This document shows positions 7,281-15,317 of a stretch of 64,000 bases of DNA, piece after piece. This DNA is from Elusimicrobiales bacterium (GTDB taxonomy: Bacteria > Elusimicrobiota > Elusimicrobia > Elusimicrobiales > UBA9959): NCBI GenBank assembly GCA_028713125.1, contig JAQTOU010000005.1, forward strand, positions 159,835 through 223,834, written 5' to 3'. The notes under the pieces were generated by a model that was given only the letters and a program-made list of their open reading frames with translations, made no database searches and had not been told where the DNA came from. The position numbers were made by a program, and so were the translations under genes. Position 1 is the stretch's first letter, and each line of letters begins with the position of its first letter.

Positions 7281-8552
7281 TTAATCCAAAATAAATTCTT
7301 CGCCGTTCTTCAGGACTTTGGCGCGTTTGCCGAAGGTAGCCGTGAATTTTTCCTGGTGTTCGGTGTTTATCGGGATTATATAGCGCGGTTTTTTATTTTC
7401 AGCCAGTTTGCGGATAGCGGAGAAAAAAGCATGGCCGGTGGACGGGGTGGGGACCAGCTCCAGGCGGCGGGCTTTGAACCATTTCAGGGTGTCCATCATG
7501 CCGGCTTCCTCGGTATAAGTTTCCCAGTCCGAATAAAGGAAGGCCGCGCCGCGGTAATCCTGTATCTGGTCCCCCAGCCAGAGCTGCGAATTCGCGCGCA
7601 CGGGGATTATCAGGCGCGGCAAATTGTCCCTTACCCAGTCCCAGCCGTACATTTTCGGGCGCATCCGGACGAAAGTCTCGTTATATTCGGTCAGCTGGTA
7701 GATCCGCTGCGTAGCCAGGTTCCTGATGATGCACAGGTACTTCGTGTCCAGGCTGGGGATCTTGAGGTCCACGCCCTGTTTCTGCGCGAGGGCTTTCACC
7801 CTTTCAAGCAGAAGCGCGGTATAGCCGTCCACCACCAGAAAACGCCTTGTGTTCTTTGCGATTATCGCCAGGCTGGTGAGCAGGCCGATATCCTGCCCGG
7901 CGCACATCACGTAAAGCGCGCCGCGGCGGTCTTCCAGTTTATTTTCTATCTCGGCCATCACGTCCTGCTCTGCGGGACCTTTCTCTATATCCGCCTGGGT
8001 CCCTTCCGTTATAAGAGCGTCGACGGGGCCGGTCTTCGCCGCCAGGAACTGTTTGAAAGCCGCGGCTTTATTCCCGTGCTCGCGGAAGTCGCCGGTATAA
8101 ATTATTCTTTTCCCGTCGGCCTCGACGAGGAAGGCGAAAGACTCGGCCGCGGTATGGTCCATCAGATAAGGGGTGATGACGAAGCGGCCCACTATGAATT
8201 TATGGCCTTTCCTGAAATAATGGATATTAGCGGGGAGCTTTTTCCCGTCGCGCGGCATCTTGGCGGTTATCCGGATTACGTCTTCCATTATCTCCGTCAT
8301 GTAGATCTTTACGCCGGGCTCTATCGGCCTGGCCAGCAGCGCGCCGTAATGGGTTTGGTGGGTATGGGAGATTATTATGCCGAGGATGGGGTCCGCTGAC
8401 TTTTCGTAAAGGCCGGGGATGTTCAATACTGTTTCTTCCGGCGAGGCTCCCAAAGGAGCGCCATAATCCAGGAGTATCCTGGAAGTTCCGGACTGCAGCT
8501 CTATGCAGTTCCCGCCTGTCTCTTCGGCCCCGCGGTGTACGATTATTTTCAT
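7281..8552 (-). CDS. RNase J-like metallo-beta-lactamase-fold hydrolase
   Basis: 423 residues, with the metallo-beta-lactamase plus beta-CASP layout of RNA-processing hydrolases. Visible are the N-terminal GAEETGGNC, motif II ISHTHQTHYG, motif III YLMDHTAAES, motif IV IYTGDFREHG, and a C-terminal PTPSTGHAF. Motif II departs from the usual HxHxDH: the Asp that normally binds the second metal is Thr. Relatives with SHPHQDHYG are the obvious comparison, so metal binding may be altered. It is the last gene of a three-gene minus-strand unit after tldD and tldE (3-nt gap). RNA is the likely substrate class, but this is inferred from fold only. Confidence 0.78.
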   Translation of the reverse strand: MKIIVHRGAEETGGNCIELQSGTSRILLDYGAPLGASPEETVLNIPGLYEKSADPILGIIISHTHQTHYGALLARPIEPGVKIYMTEIMEDVIRITAKMPRDGKKLPANIHYFRKGHKFIVGRFVITPYLMDHTAAESFAFLVEADGKRIIYTGDFREHGNKAAAFKQFLAAKTGPVDALITEGTQADIEKGPAEQDVMAEIENKLEDRRGALYVMCAGQDIGLLTSLAIIAKNTRRFLVVDGYTALLLERVKALAQKQGVDLKIPSLDTKYLCIIRNLATQRIYQLTEYNETFVRMRPKMYGWDWVRDNLPRLIIPVRANSQLWLGDQIQDYRGAAFLYSDWETYTEEAGMMDTLKWFKARRLELVPTPSTGHAFFSAIRKLAENKKPRYIIPINTEHQEKFTATFGKRAKVLKNGEEFILD

Positions 8553-8555
8553 TTT

Positions 8556-9779
8556 TTACATTTTACGGACGTTCAGCATGAAGCCAAGCCAGCGGTTGTT
8601 AGAAAGCGGCATTATCTTATCGCTCGATACTCCGAGGAAATCTTTTCCGTACATCTCGTTTACGTGCGAGGTAAGCTGCAGTTCGGGCAGCCTGCCGACC
8701 AGTTTCCCGTCTTTCATCAGGAAAGCCACCTGCGCCGGGGTTCCGAAGCCGCCTTCGCTGGTAAAATCTCCGCCGCTGGCCATGCTTACGAAGATAGCGG
8801 GGGCGCCGCCCTGCATTTCTTTTACGGTCTTGGCCCGGGCCTGTATTTTCATCCCGCCAAGGCCGGCGGTGGGCGTTCCGTCATAGGCCGCGTCGGCGGT
8901 TCCGCTCGGGGTGAAATTGAACTTGGCGGCGGTCTTTTTATCGGCGAAGGGCGCTCTAAGGACGCCATTCTCTATATATTTGAAACCCTCGGCGCAGACT
9001 CCCTCGGCGTCGAAGAAAGGGAGGTGCTCCTCCTGCCGGCCGCTGTACAGGGTGAAGTTTTCGTTAAAAAGCTTCTGTCCTGTCTTTCCGGAGAAAAGCG
9101 AACCGCCGGAACCGAAAGTCATCCCGCCAAGCTCGCGCGCGAAAATATTTTTTACCAAAAATTCCGAATCGTCGAAGAAGACCGGCAGCTTCCCTTCCGC
9201 CGGCAGCGAAACTTCGCGCAGATGCGCGCCGAGGACCTGCCCGGCATGGTCGAGGAAAGCCTGCCTGTTATATTCCTGGCCGGCATAGGCGAACCAGCCG
9301 TCCATTATGCTCGAGGAGGAATTCATTTTATAAAGGAAGACGAATTCGTGCAGGGTGATAGCCGAAAGCAGGTCCAGCCCGGCGTCGTTCTTAAGCGCTT
9401 CAGTGTAAGTCCCCGTTTTAACGGAGGGCGAAGAAAGAACGAACTGCGGGAAATCTTTACGCAGAGCGGCTAGGATCGCCGCTACTTCCGCGTCCAACGC
9501 TTCCGGAGTGAAAGGCTTTCCGCCTATAGTAAGCGAGCGGACCAGGTTCCCCGAAGGCCGGCCGGGATAGGCTATCTTGTAAGCAAGGGCCGCTTCGGCG
9601 CGCTTTAAAGCTTCCCCGGCGCCTTCCTCTCCCATATAGCCTGAGATACCGAGGCAGCCGTCTTTATACACCCGGACGCCTGTGCGCTTGATCCGCTTAT
9701 TTCGAAGCGATTCGGGCACGGAGGCGGAGATCTTTACGGAGACTTCGTCTTTAATAAGGGTATAGGTTTCTTTTGTCAT
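8556..9779 (-). CDS. TldE/PmbA-type subunit of TldD/TldE protease
   Basis: 407 residues of the PmbA/TldD family. In characterised systems TldD and TldE form a heterodimeric metalloprotease that degrades unfolded or small peptides, such as microcin precursors and the CcdA antitoxin. This paralogue lacks the HExxxH motif seen in its neighbour, as expected for the TldE-type partner. It begins 6 nt after the tldD stop, so expression is coupled. Family-like segments include LHEFVFLYKMNSSSSIMDGW and, near the C-terminus, GFMLNVRKM. Gene order tldD-tldE-RNase J-like is clear from spacing. Confidence 0.83.
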   Translation of the reverse strand: MTKETYTLIKDEVSVKISASVPESLRNKRIKRTGVRVYKDGCLGISGYMGEEGAGEALKRAEAALAYKIAYPGRPSGNLVRSLTIGGKPFTPEALDAEVAAILAALRKDFPQFVLSSPSVKTGTYTEALKNDAGLDLLSAITLHEFVFLYKMNSSSSIMDGWFAYAGQEYNRQAFLDHAGQVLGAHLREVSLPAEGKLPVFFDDSEFLVKNIFARELGGMTFGSGGSLFSGKTGQKLFNENFTLYSGRQEEHLPFFDAEGVCAEGFKYIENGVLRAPFADKKTAAKFNFTPSGTADAAYDGTPTAGLGGMKIQARAKTVKEMQGGAPAIFVSMASGGDFTSEGGFGTPAQVAFLMKDGKLVGRLPELQLTSHVNEMYGKDFLGVSSDKIMPLSNNRWLGFMLNVRKM

Positions 9780-9785
9780 AGGTCC

Positions 9786-11123
9786 TCACAGAACCGACAT
9801 TCCGCGCACGCGGACAAAAGGCCCGCCGAAGCCGACGGGGAGCGGGTGCTGTTCCATCTTCCCGCAGCCGCCGCCCACGAAAGAAAGAATCTCGACTTTA
9901 TCCGAGATAGCGTCTATCAGCCCGAAAGTGTCAAAGACGCTTCCGGAGATGACCGAGATCTGCGCCGGGCCGGCTACCTTCCCGTCCTTTATGAAATAAG
10001 CCAGGGAGGGCGCTATAGTGAAAGTGCTCATCCCGGAGCCGTGCTTTATAGTGTCGATAAAAAGACCGTCTTTCACGCCGGCGAAAAGTTCATCCTTCGA
10101 CATATTTCCGGCTTCGAAATGGGTAGTGGTCATCCGGACTATAGGTTCATACTCGAAGCTGATAGCGCGGGCGTTCCCGGTGGCTTCTTCGCCCATCGCT
10201 GCGGCGGTAACGGCGCTATGCAGGCGGCCGGCAAGTTTCCCGTTCTTGATAAGCGTGGTCTTCTTCGCCGGGGTTCCTTCATCGTCGAAAGGGGTGAAGC
10301 CGCTCCCGGCCACTGCGCCGTCGTCCGAGATATGAAGGAAGTCGGGGCCGAGCTGCCGGCCGATATGCCATTCTTTCATCATCGTGGCGTCGCCAAGCAT
10401 GAAATCGGCTTCGCTCTTATGGCCGAAAGATTCGTGGGCGAAAACCCCGGCGGCCAGCGGCGAAAGAACCACTGTGTATTTGCCGGGAGCGACCCGCTTT
10501 GAATTGCGCAGGAACTCCAGGGACTGCGAGATGCGCTTTTCCAGGATCTCTTTGAAATCGCCGAGCTCGCTGAATTCGCCGCCGGCTTTCATCGCGCCCT
10601 CGGTGAAAGTATGCCCGTTCTCCAGGAAAGTCATACCGATGCGTATGCCGCAGAGCTGCTGCTCGCAGACGGACTGCCCGCCTTTTGAATTATAAAGCTC
10701 TCTGTGGGTGAAAGTGTCGCTATAGGAGGCCGACCACATAGTGATGGTCTTTTCGGCCGTCACCGCCGGGAAGAAAGAGGAGAGGAAATCGTTCTTCTCG
10801 GCCAGGGTGGTCTTGCGCAGGTCTTTTCCGGCGAAGCCGTGCGGCACGCCTTTCCGCGCGGCCATGTTTTTCACCACTTCATTCTCCAATATCGTTTTTG
10901 ATGGCGCGGCTAGCTTCGCCAGCCGGTCAAGCTCTTCCTGGATCTTGTCCAGCGAAGTAGTGGAGGAATAATACCAGCGCTTCCCGTCGTAAACGCGGAT
11001 GAAAGCGCCGGCCGTGTCCCGCTCGCGCATTTCGCGCAGGTCGCCTTTCAGGTACTGGACGAGGGTGGCGCGAACTTTCTCTATGCGCACGTCAGAATAT
11101 AAACCTTCGGGAAATTTAAACAC
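9786..11123 (-). CDS. tldD: TldD-type metalloprotease subunit
   Basis: 445 residues. The zinc-binding signature of TldD is intact: HESFGHKSEAD (HExxxH) in the middle of the protein, with the C-terminal GGGCGKMEQHPLPVGFGGP segment supplying the conserved Cys region. It should be the catalytic half of a TldD/TldE complex with the product of the next gene. The start is a GTG at 11123 with GGAGG 5 nt upstream. It is the first gene of the tldD-tldE-RNase J-like operon, divergent from the secreted protein at 11275. An AT-rich patch (about 11150-11170) probably holds the promoter, but no clean -35/-10 pair is visible. Confidence 0.88.
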   Translation of the reverse strand: MFKFPEGLYSDVRIEKVRATLVQYLKGDLREMRERDTAGAFIRVYDGKRWYYSSTTSLDKIQEELDRLAKLAAPSKTILENEVVKNMAARKGVPHGFAGKDLRKTTLAEKNDFLSSFFPAVTAEKTITMWSASYSDTFTHRELYNSKGGQSVCEQQLCGIRIGMTFLENGHTFTEGAMKAGGEFSELGDFKEILEKRISQSLEFLRNSKRVAPGKYTVVLSPLAAGVFAHESFGHKSEADFMLGDATMMKEWHIGRQLGPDFLHISDDGAVAGSGFTPFDDEGTPAKKTTLIKNGKLAGRLHSAVTAAAMGEEATGNARAISFEYEPIVRMTTTHFEAGNMSKDELFAGVKDGLFIDTIKHGSGMSTFTIAPSLAYFIKDGKVAGPAQISVISGSVFDTFGLIDAISDKVEILSFVGGGCGKMEQHPLPVGFGGPFVRVRGMSVL

Positions 11124-11184
11124 TTGGCCTCCAGGGTCGCGGGGTTTCTCTATTAATTCTAATAAATTAGGCGCGGTACCGCTC

Positions 11185-11231
11185 TAGGCCTTAGGGCCCA
11201 GCAAATACCGGGCCCAATGCGGTTTGATTAA
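11185..11231 (+). promoter_or_regulatory. 47-nt structured leader element, copy A
   Basis: Begins TAGGCCTTAGGGCC and ends TTTGATTAA, 43 nt before the start of the secreted protein gene at 11275. A second element of exactly 47 nt with 30 identical positions lies in the leader of the clostripain-like gene (61893-61847, minus). Two GGGCCC blocks can pair. It is followed by a possible GGTT...AACC hairpin. Confidence 0.6.
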
Positions 11232-11274
11232 GGCCGAACCGGATGGTACAACTTAATATCGGTAAGGAAACTAT

Positions 11275-11910
11275 ATGAAAACGCTGATCTTGCTCTTAAC
11301 GGCTCTCTTCACCGCCCGGCCCGTACTGGCCAGGACTGCCCTTGGGGACATTCAGGCTTTCGCCCCAGGCATAAGTTCAGCGGAAACCGCGGCAGCGCTG
11401 CCGGAGGCGAAACCTTACCCTGCCGATCTCCGCGACAGCCTCGCCGACAGCGGCGATATCGATACTGAAAAAGCCGGCCTTCTTGCCAGGCTCTCGCTTA
11501 AGCATCTCGGCCGGAACTTCGGCGGGCGCTGCTACCAGGCTGTCTGGTACGACGTTCTTATCGAGGCCGGTTTCCCCGACGATAATAATGTGCCCGCCGG
11601 CAGCGCCTACAAATTCGCCGAATACGCGAAAGAGAATCCGGCCTGGCTCAAAGATTTCAAGCTGAAGATCATCCCCACCCCGGACACTATGGAAGCCATG
11701 CCCGCCGGGAGCATAGTGGTTTACGACCCGGGCCAGGAAGACCCTTATGGCCGGGCCCACCCCGTCCACGGCCATATAGAAGTGATCGCCGATAAAGACG
11801 GGGCGCGCTACGGCTGCAGCGACGCCTGTGCCGACATTGGCGATACCGGGGCTTTCCTCGCAAAGCCGGCCGCCAAAGAGCACGTGACCGTTTTTGTCCC
11901 TATAAAGTAA
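11275..11910 (+). CDS. secreted NlpC/CHAP-like cysteine hydrolase, putative
   Basis: 211 residues. A Sec signal peptide (MKTLILLLTALFTARPVLA) is followed by a domain with a possible papain-like dyad: Cys in FGGRCYQAVWYDVLIEAG and His in HPVHGHIEVIADK, with GSIVVYDPG between, a layout typical of NlpC/P60 and CHAP peptidoglycan amidases. The family call is tentative since overall similarity is not obvious. AAGGAA lies 8-9 nt before the ATG. The 47-nt leader at 11185 lies in its 5' region, and a strong hairpin terminator follows. The start codon is 150 bp from tldD, which is transcribed the other way. Confidence 0.68.
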   Translation: MKTLILLLTALFTARPVLARTALGDIQAFAPGISSAETAAALPEAKPYPADLRDSLADSGDIDTEKAGLLARLSLKHLGRNFGGRCYQAVWYDVLIEAGFPDDNNVPAGSAYKFAEYAKENPAWLKDFKLKIIPTPDTMEAMPAGSIVVYDPGQEDPYGRAHPVHGHIEVIADKDGARYGCSDACADIGDTGAFLAKPAAKEHVTVFVPIK

Positions 11911-11927
11911 TTTTTTCAGCTTTGCAA

Positions 11928-11957
11928 AGCGCCGGAGAGCTCCGGCGCTTTTTTTGT
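11928..11957 (+). terminator. strong intrinsic terminator
   Basis: AGCGCCGGA (11928-11936) pairs with TCCGGCGCT (11941-11949) around a 4-nt loop and runs into eight Ts. It ends the secreted-protein gene. Confidence 0.9.
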
Positions 11958-11959
11958 TT

Positions 11960-13042
11960 TCAGCGGATTAGGGTGCGCGTTTTGCGCGGCCCGGAGGATT
12001 CGTCGGGCGAGATAGTCAGGTCTATGCGGCCGAGCTCGCGGCCGTCGGAAGTTATGATCTCCACCCGCCAGCGGCCGGGCTGATACTTTGCCTTTGAAGT
12101 GAAGCCCCGCCAGCCGCCGTCGCGGCCGCCGGCTATTGGCAGGGGGATGGTATCCGAGTCGGCCCAGCCGTCCCTTCCGAGGTACCGCCAGCGCACGGCG
12201 AGGCGCTCCCTGAAATTGGTAGGGGCGAAAACGACGGCCCAGCAATAGACAACGTCTCCGGGCCGCGCAAGGAAGGTCTGGTCGCCGCGCTGCCAGAACT
12301 TCCAGCCCGGCCGCGTCGAGACCAGCTCGAAACGGCCGTCCAGCCGGCTGATACCGTGATAGACGCCTATCTCGGACAGGGCCAGCGGCACGGGCGGGAT
12401 CACCTTGGTGAAATAGAGTACGGCGAACAGGGCAGCGACCGCGGCGAAGGGCTGAACCACGTGGCTGCGCACAACCGGCCAATGTTCCGGCAGGCGCTTA
12501 TTAAGCCGCCAGGCCAGGACCGCGGCGCAGAGAGAAGCGCCGGCCAGCGAGCCCAGGAAAGGCAGGACGCCCAGGCGGCCCATCAGGGTGGGCACGAGGT
12601 AAGTGAAATAGGACACGAGGCAAAGGCTGAACAGGCTCATCCGAAGCAAGGTCCCGGAGTCCTTGAACGGTTTCAGCTCATTGACGGCGATGAGGGAGGC
12701 CAGGGCCGCGAGGAACAGAAGCGAGGTTCCAAGCGAAGCGCTCTTGAAATAGAAGAGCGTATAAATATTTAGCAGGGTCCCCAGCATGAAATGCGTGGCC
12801 CCCACATGATAGCGCCAGGCGGTCTTAAGGCGCTCCGGCGGCTTGAACCCGCCGAAAGTCTCGCGAAGTTCCAGCCCGGTGAGGAAAGCGCAGAGCGACA
12901 GGTAAGTCGCCTGGTGGATGATATTGTGCAGCCTGTCTATCCGCCCCACGGCGAGGATGTCGAAAAGGAAGCCGGCGACGAAAAACCCGGCGGCGCAGGC
13001 CGGTTCGTGCTCATTATAAAAAGTTTTAACGCGTTCGAACAT
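11960..13042 (-). CDS. DUF2914 membrane protein
   Basis: 360 residues. The N-terminal two thirds is a polytopic membrane domain of roughly six hydrophobic helices (for example LGTSLLFLAALASLIAV and LFSLCLVSYFTYLVPTL). The C-terminal third is a soluble beta-rich DUF2914 domain (about residues 235-345) with Trp-rich strands such as VVYCWAVVFAPTNFRERL and GGRDGGWRGFTSKAKY. Proteins with this domain are envelope-located and uncharacterised; the soluble part probably faces the periplasm. It stands alone between terminators. Its stop lies 2-3 nt beyond the terminator of the plus-strand gene. Confidence 0.8.
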   Translation of the reverse strand: MFERVKTFYNEHEPACAAGFFVAGFLFDILAVGRIDRLHNIIHQATYLSLCAFLTGLELRETFGGFKPPERLKTAWRYHVGATHFMLGTLLNIYTLFYFKSASLGTSLLFLAALASLIAVNELKPFKDSGTLLRMSLFSLCLVSYFTYLVPTLMGRLGVLPFLGSLAGASLCAAVLAWRLNKRLPEHWPVVRSHVVQPFAAVAALFAVLYFTKVIPPVPLALSEIGVYHGISRLDGRFELVSTRPGWKFWQRGDQTFLARPGDVVYCWAVVFAPTNFRERLAVRWRYLGRDGWADSDTIPLPIAGGRDGGWRGFTSKAKYQPGRWRVEIITSDGRELGRIDLTISPDESSGPRKTRTLIR

Positions 13043-13050
13043 TTAGATCC

Positions 13051-13083
13051 AAAAACAAAGCCGCCCGGTGGAAAGGCGGCCTT
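13051..13083 (-). terminator. terminator of the TPM-LemA operon
   Basis: On the minus strand GCCGCC and GGGCGGC pair around an 8-nt loop and run into TTTGTTTTT. A second GC-only hairpin (13097-13106 with 13110-13119) stands just upstream of it. Confidence 0.7.
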
Positions 13084-13134
13084 AAAGAGGGGCGGCCCGG
13101 GCGCCGCGACGGCGCCCGGAGGCCGGACCCGGTC

Positions 13135-13692
13135 CTAGAACTGTACCTTGGGCGCCTGCTTGGCCGCTTCTTCGCTCTTGAAATAATCGCTGCTCTTCTC
13201 GAAGCCGAACATCTTCGCCAGGATATTCGTCGGGAAGCCGCGCACCGTCAGGTTATAGGCGTTCACGGTTTCGTTATAGCGCATCCTTTCCACCGAGATG
13301 CGGTTCTCGGTACCGGCCAGCTCGTCCATCAGCCTTATGAAGTTCTCGTTCGCTTTAAGCTGCGGGTACTGCTCCACCACTACCATCAGGCGGCTAAGAG
13401 CGCCTTCCATCTGGTTGGCGGCGGCCACTTTCTCCGTCTGGTTCTTCGCGGCGCCCCACTGGCTCCTGAGCGCGGTCACTTCGGTGAGAAGGTCTTTTTC
13501 ATGCTTCGCATAGCCTTTCACGGTATTGACCAAGTTGGGAATAAGGTCATAGCGCCGCTGGAGGACTGTCTCCACCTGGCTCCAGGCCTTTGGCAGGGCC
13601 TCGGAAGTGTTCACCAGCCTGTTGTAGCCGGAACCGGCCCACAGTCCTGCCACTACAACCAGTCCTAAAAGTATCAGCAATACTGTTTTCAT
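13135..13692 (-). CDS. LemA family protein
   Basis: 185 residues with one N-terminal membrane anchor (TVLLILLGLVVVAGLWAGSG) followed by the typical LemA helical bundle: GYNRLVNTSEALPKAWSQVE, then RRYDLIPNLVNTVKGYAKHE, and the family ending AKMFGFEKSSDYF. LemA proteins are inner-membrane proteins with an extended alpha-helical domain and no firmly established function; they often sit beside TPM-domain proteins, as here. It is the last gene of the unit TPM-nucleotidyltransferase-LemA (23-nt gap from the previous gene). Confidence 0.93.
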   Translation of the reverse strand: MKTVLLILLGLVVVAGLWAGSGYNRLVNTSEALPKAWSQVETVLQRRYDLIPNLVNTVKGYAKHEKDLLTEVTALRSQWGAAKNQTEKVAAANQMEGALSRLMVVVEQYPQLKANENFIRLMDELAGTENRISVERMRYNETVNAYNLTVRGFPTNILAKMFGFEKSSDYFKSEEAAKQAPKVQF

Positions 13693-13715
13693 GATTTTCT
13701 CCTGTTCTTTTTCCG

Positions 13716-14435
13716 CTATTTTGCCGTTTTCTGCAGCCAGAGGTCCACGGAGTCCGTGACGCTCTGCACCGCCGTCAGATACCGGCTGAAAAGCTGCAAC
13801 GAAGTGAGGTCGGGGGACTTTTTCCCCTCTTTCAGGTCCCAGACTATCGTAAATATCTCGATGTCTATTTTAATATGTTTTGCGAGCAGGGGGAGGGCTT
13901 CTATTTTTTTCGCCGGCGGATTCTCCCCGTAAAGCCTGAGTATAGCTTTGAAGAGAGTGAGGAAGGCCGAGATAGAGGAGACCATAAGGGCTTCCACTTC
14001 TTTCGCCGAGCCTTTCGTGGTCAGGAAACGGCTGCGGAGGACGATAAGCTTTGTTTTGAGCTCATGCTCGAGCTGCAGCCTCAGGTTCGCCGGCTCTATC
14101 TTCATCCCTTCGAAAGGGTTAGTGCCGTAAATTATCTTGTTCGACTGGATGATGTCCGAGAATTCGATGGGAAAAACGTCGGCTGAGCCAAGGAGGGCCT
14201 CTTTCGCGAACAGCAGCGGGGCGGGATTTCCTTCCCTGCCCCAGCTCGAGCACAGCTCCGTCAGGGAAGTCAGGACTTCGGCGTCGAGGCGGTCCACCGC
14301 GACCAGGACATTATAGTCGGAAGTCTTCACTTTATCTCCGGCCGCCGAGGAACCGTACAGCACTACCGAGCTGAGGTTAGCGCCGCAGATCTTCTTAAGT
14401 TCTTCCGATAAAATTTCAGGTGTCATTTTAGCCAT
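13716..14435 (-). CDS. nucleotidyltransferase-like protein (MNT/pol-beta fold)
   Basis: 239 residues. The N-terminal domain carries VVLYGSSAAGDKVKTSDYN, the GS...SD motif of minimal nucleotidyltransferases. The second metal ligand position reads SDYN rather than SDxD, so catalytic competence is uncertain. The C-terminal half is helical (about 115-239), like a HEPN/substrate-binding partner domain. It is sandwiched between the TPM-domain gene (8-nt gap) and lemA, which suggests that it modifies or regulates that envelope pair. The real target is unknown. Confidence 0.75.
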   Translation of the reverse strand: MAKMTPEILSEELKKICGANLSSVVLYGSSAAGDKVKTSDYNVLVAVDRLDAEVLTSLTELCSSWGREGNPAPLLFAKEALLGSADVFPIEFSDIIQSNKIIYGTNPFEGMKIEPANLRLQLEHELKTKLIVLRSRFLTTKGSAKEVEALMVSSISAFLTLFKAILRLYGENPPAKKIEALPLLAKHIKIDIEIFTIVWDLKEGKKSPDLTSLQLFSRYLTAVQSVTDSVDLWLQKTAK

Positions 14436-14443
14436 AGTCTCTC

Positions 14444-15205
14444 CTACCAGCTGCGTGAACTTCCGCCGCCGCCCGAGCTCCCCCCGCCGAAGCCGCCGAA
14501 ACCGCCGTCTCCGCCGAAGCCGCCGCCGCCCCGTCCGGAACTTCTGGTCATCGCGTTTATAAGGAACAAAGCCAGGAAAGGGTGGCGTATGGAGAAAAGA
14601 ATGAAGCCGACCAGCATTATCGCGAAAAATATTTTCTGGCCGCGGGTGAAAGGCGGGAGCTGGCGTTCTTCGGCCCGCGAAAAACCGCCGGAAAGAGCGA
14701 CCCCGCTGTCGTCCGCTATTACCGAGGCTACGGCCATTGCGCCCTGTACGATCCCAGAAGAATAGTCGCCGGCTTTGAAATACGGGACCATGTACCTGTC
14801 CTGGATGGCCCCGGTCTTTCCGTCGGGAAGTATCCCTTCAAGGCCATAGCCGACTTCTATCCGGGACTTCCGGTCTTCCACCGCTACAAGCAGAAGAACG
14901 CCGCGGCTGGTCTTTTTATCGCCTATGCCCCATTTCTTATAGGTTTCCACCGCATAGGTTTCTATATCGGAACCGCCAAGGCTTTTTACGGTCAGGACCG
15001 CCACCTGGGCCTTGGCGTTTGCGTCCAGCTCGGCCAAAACGCCGTTAAGCTTCGCCGCGGCCTGCTGGTCCATCACGCCCGCATAATCGTTCACATAAGC
15101 GCCGGCGGCCGGGGCTGAAGGAGAGCCCGCTATAGCCGGGCAAGCGAAAATGACCGCGAAAAAAGCGGCGAGTAAAATTCGGGGGCGTCTGAAAAATCTG
15201 GTCAT
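14444..15205 (-). CDS. TPM-domain protein with Gly/Ser-rich tail (YgcG-type)
   Basis: 253 residues. A signal peptide (LAAFFAVIFACPAIAG) is followed by the TPM domain (about 35-165: YVNDYAGVMDQQAAAKLN through VEDRKSRIEVGYGLEGILPD). One membrane helix follows (FFAIMLVGFILFSI), and then a low-complexity Gly/Ser/Phe tail. The domain is thought to act in the periplasm; proposed roles include photosystem repair in plants and chaperone or phosphatase activity, but bacterial function is not settled. It is the first gene of the operon with the nucleotidyltransferase and lemA. It is divergent from the PHP gene at 15318. Confidence 0.9.
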   Translation of the reverse strand: MTRFFRRPRILLAAFFAVIFACPAIAGSPSAPAAGAYVNDYAGVMDQQAAAKLNGVLAELDANAKAQVAVLTVKSLGGSDIETYAVETYKKWGIGDKKTSRGVLLLVAVEDRKSRIEVGYGLEGILPDGKTGAIQDRYMVPYFKAGDYSSGIVQGAMAVASVIADDSGVALSGGFSRAEERQLPPFTRGQKIFFAIMLVGFILFSIRHPFLALFLINAMTRSSGRGGGGFGGDGGFGGFGGGSSGGGGSSRSW

Positions 15206-15317
15206 TCAGGTATACATAATCCTACCACATGCCAAGCCCGTTTCCAACCCGGCACGCTTTTGGCATACTATAATATATGAAAAGCGCTTTTGGCCCTGCG
15301 ATTTTCGTTCCAGGAAA

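Noticed and set aside
11185..11231. A known riboswitch class (GEMM, preQ1, fluoride, glycine)
   Set aside because: None of the conserved cores that I know for these classes appears in either copy of the 47-nt leader.
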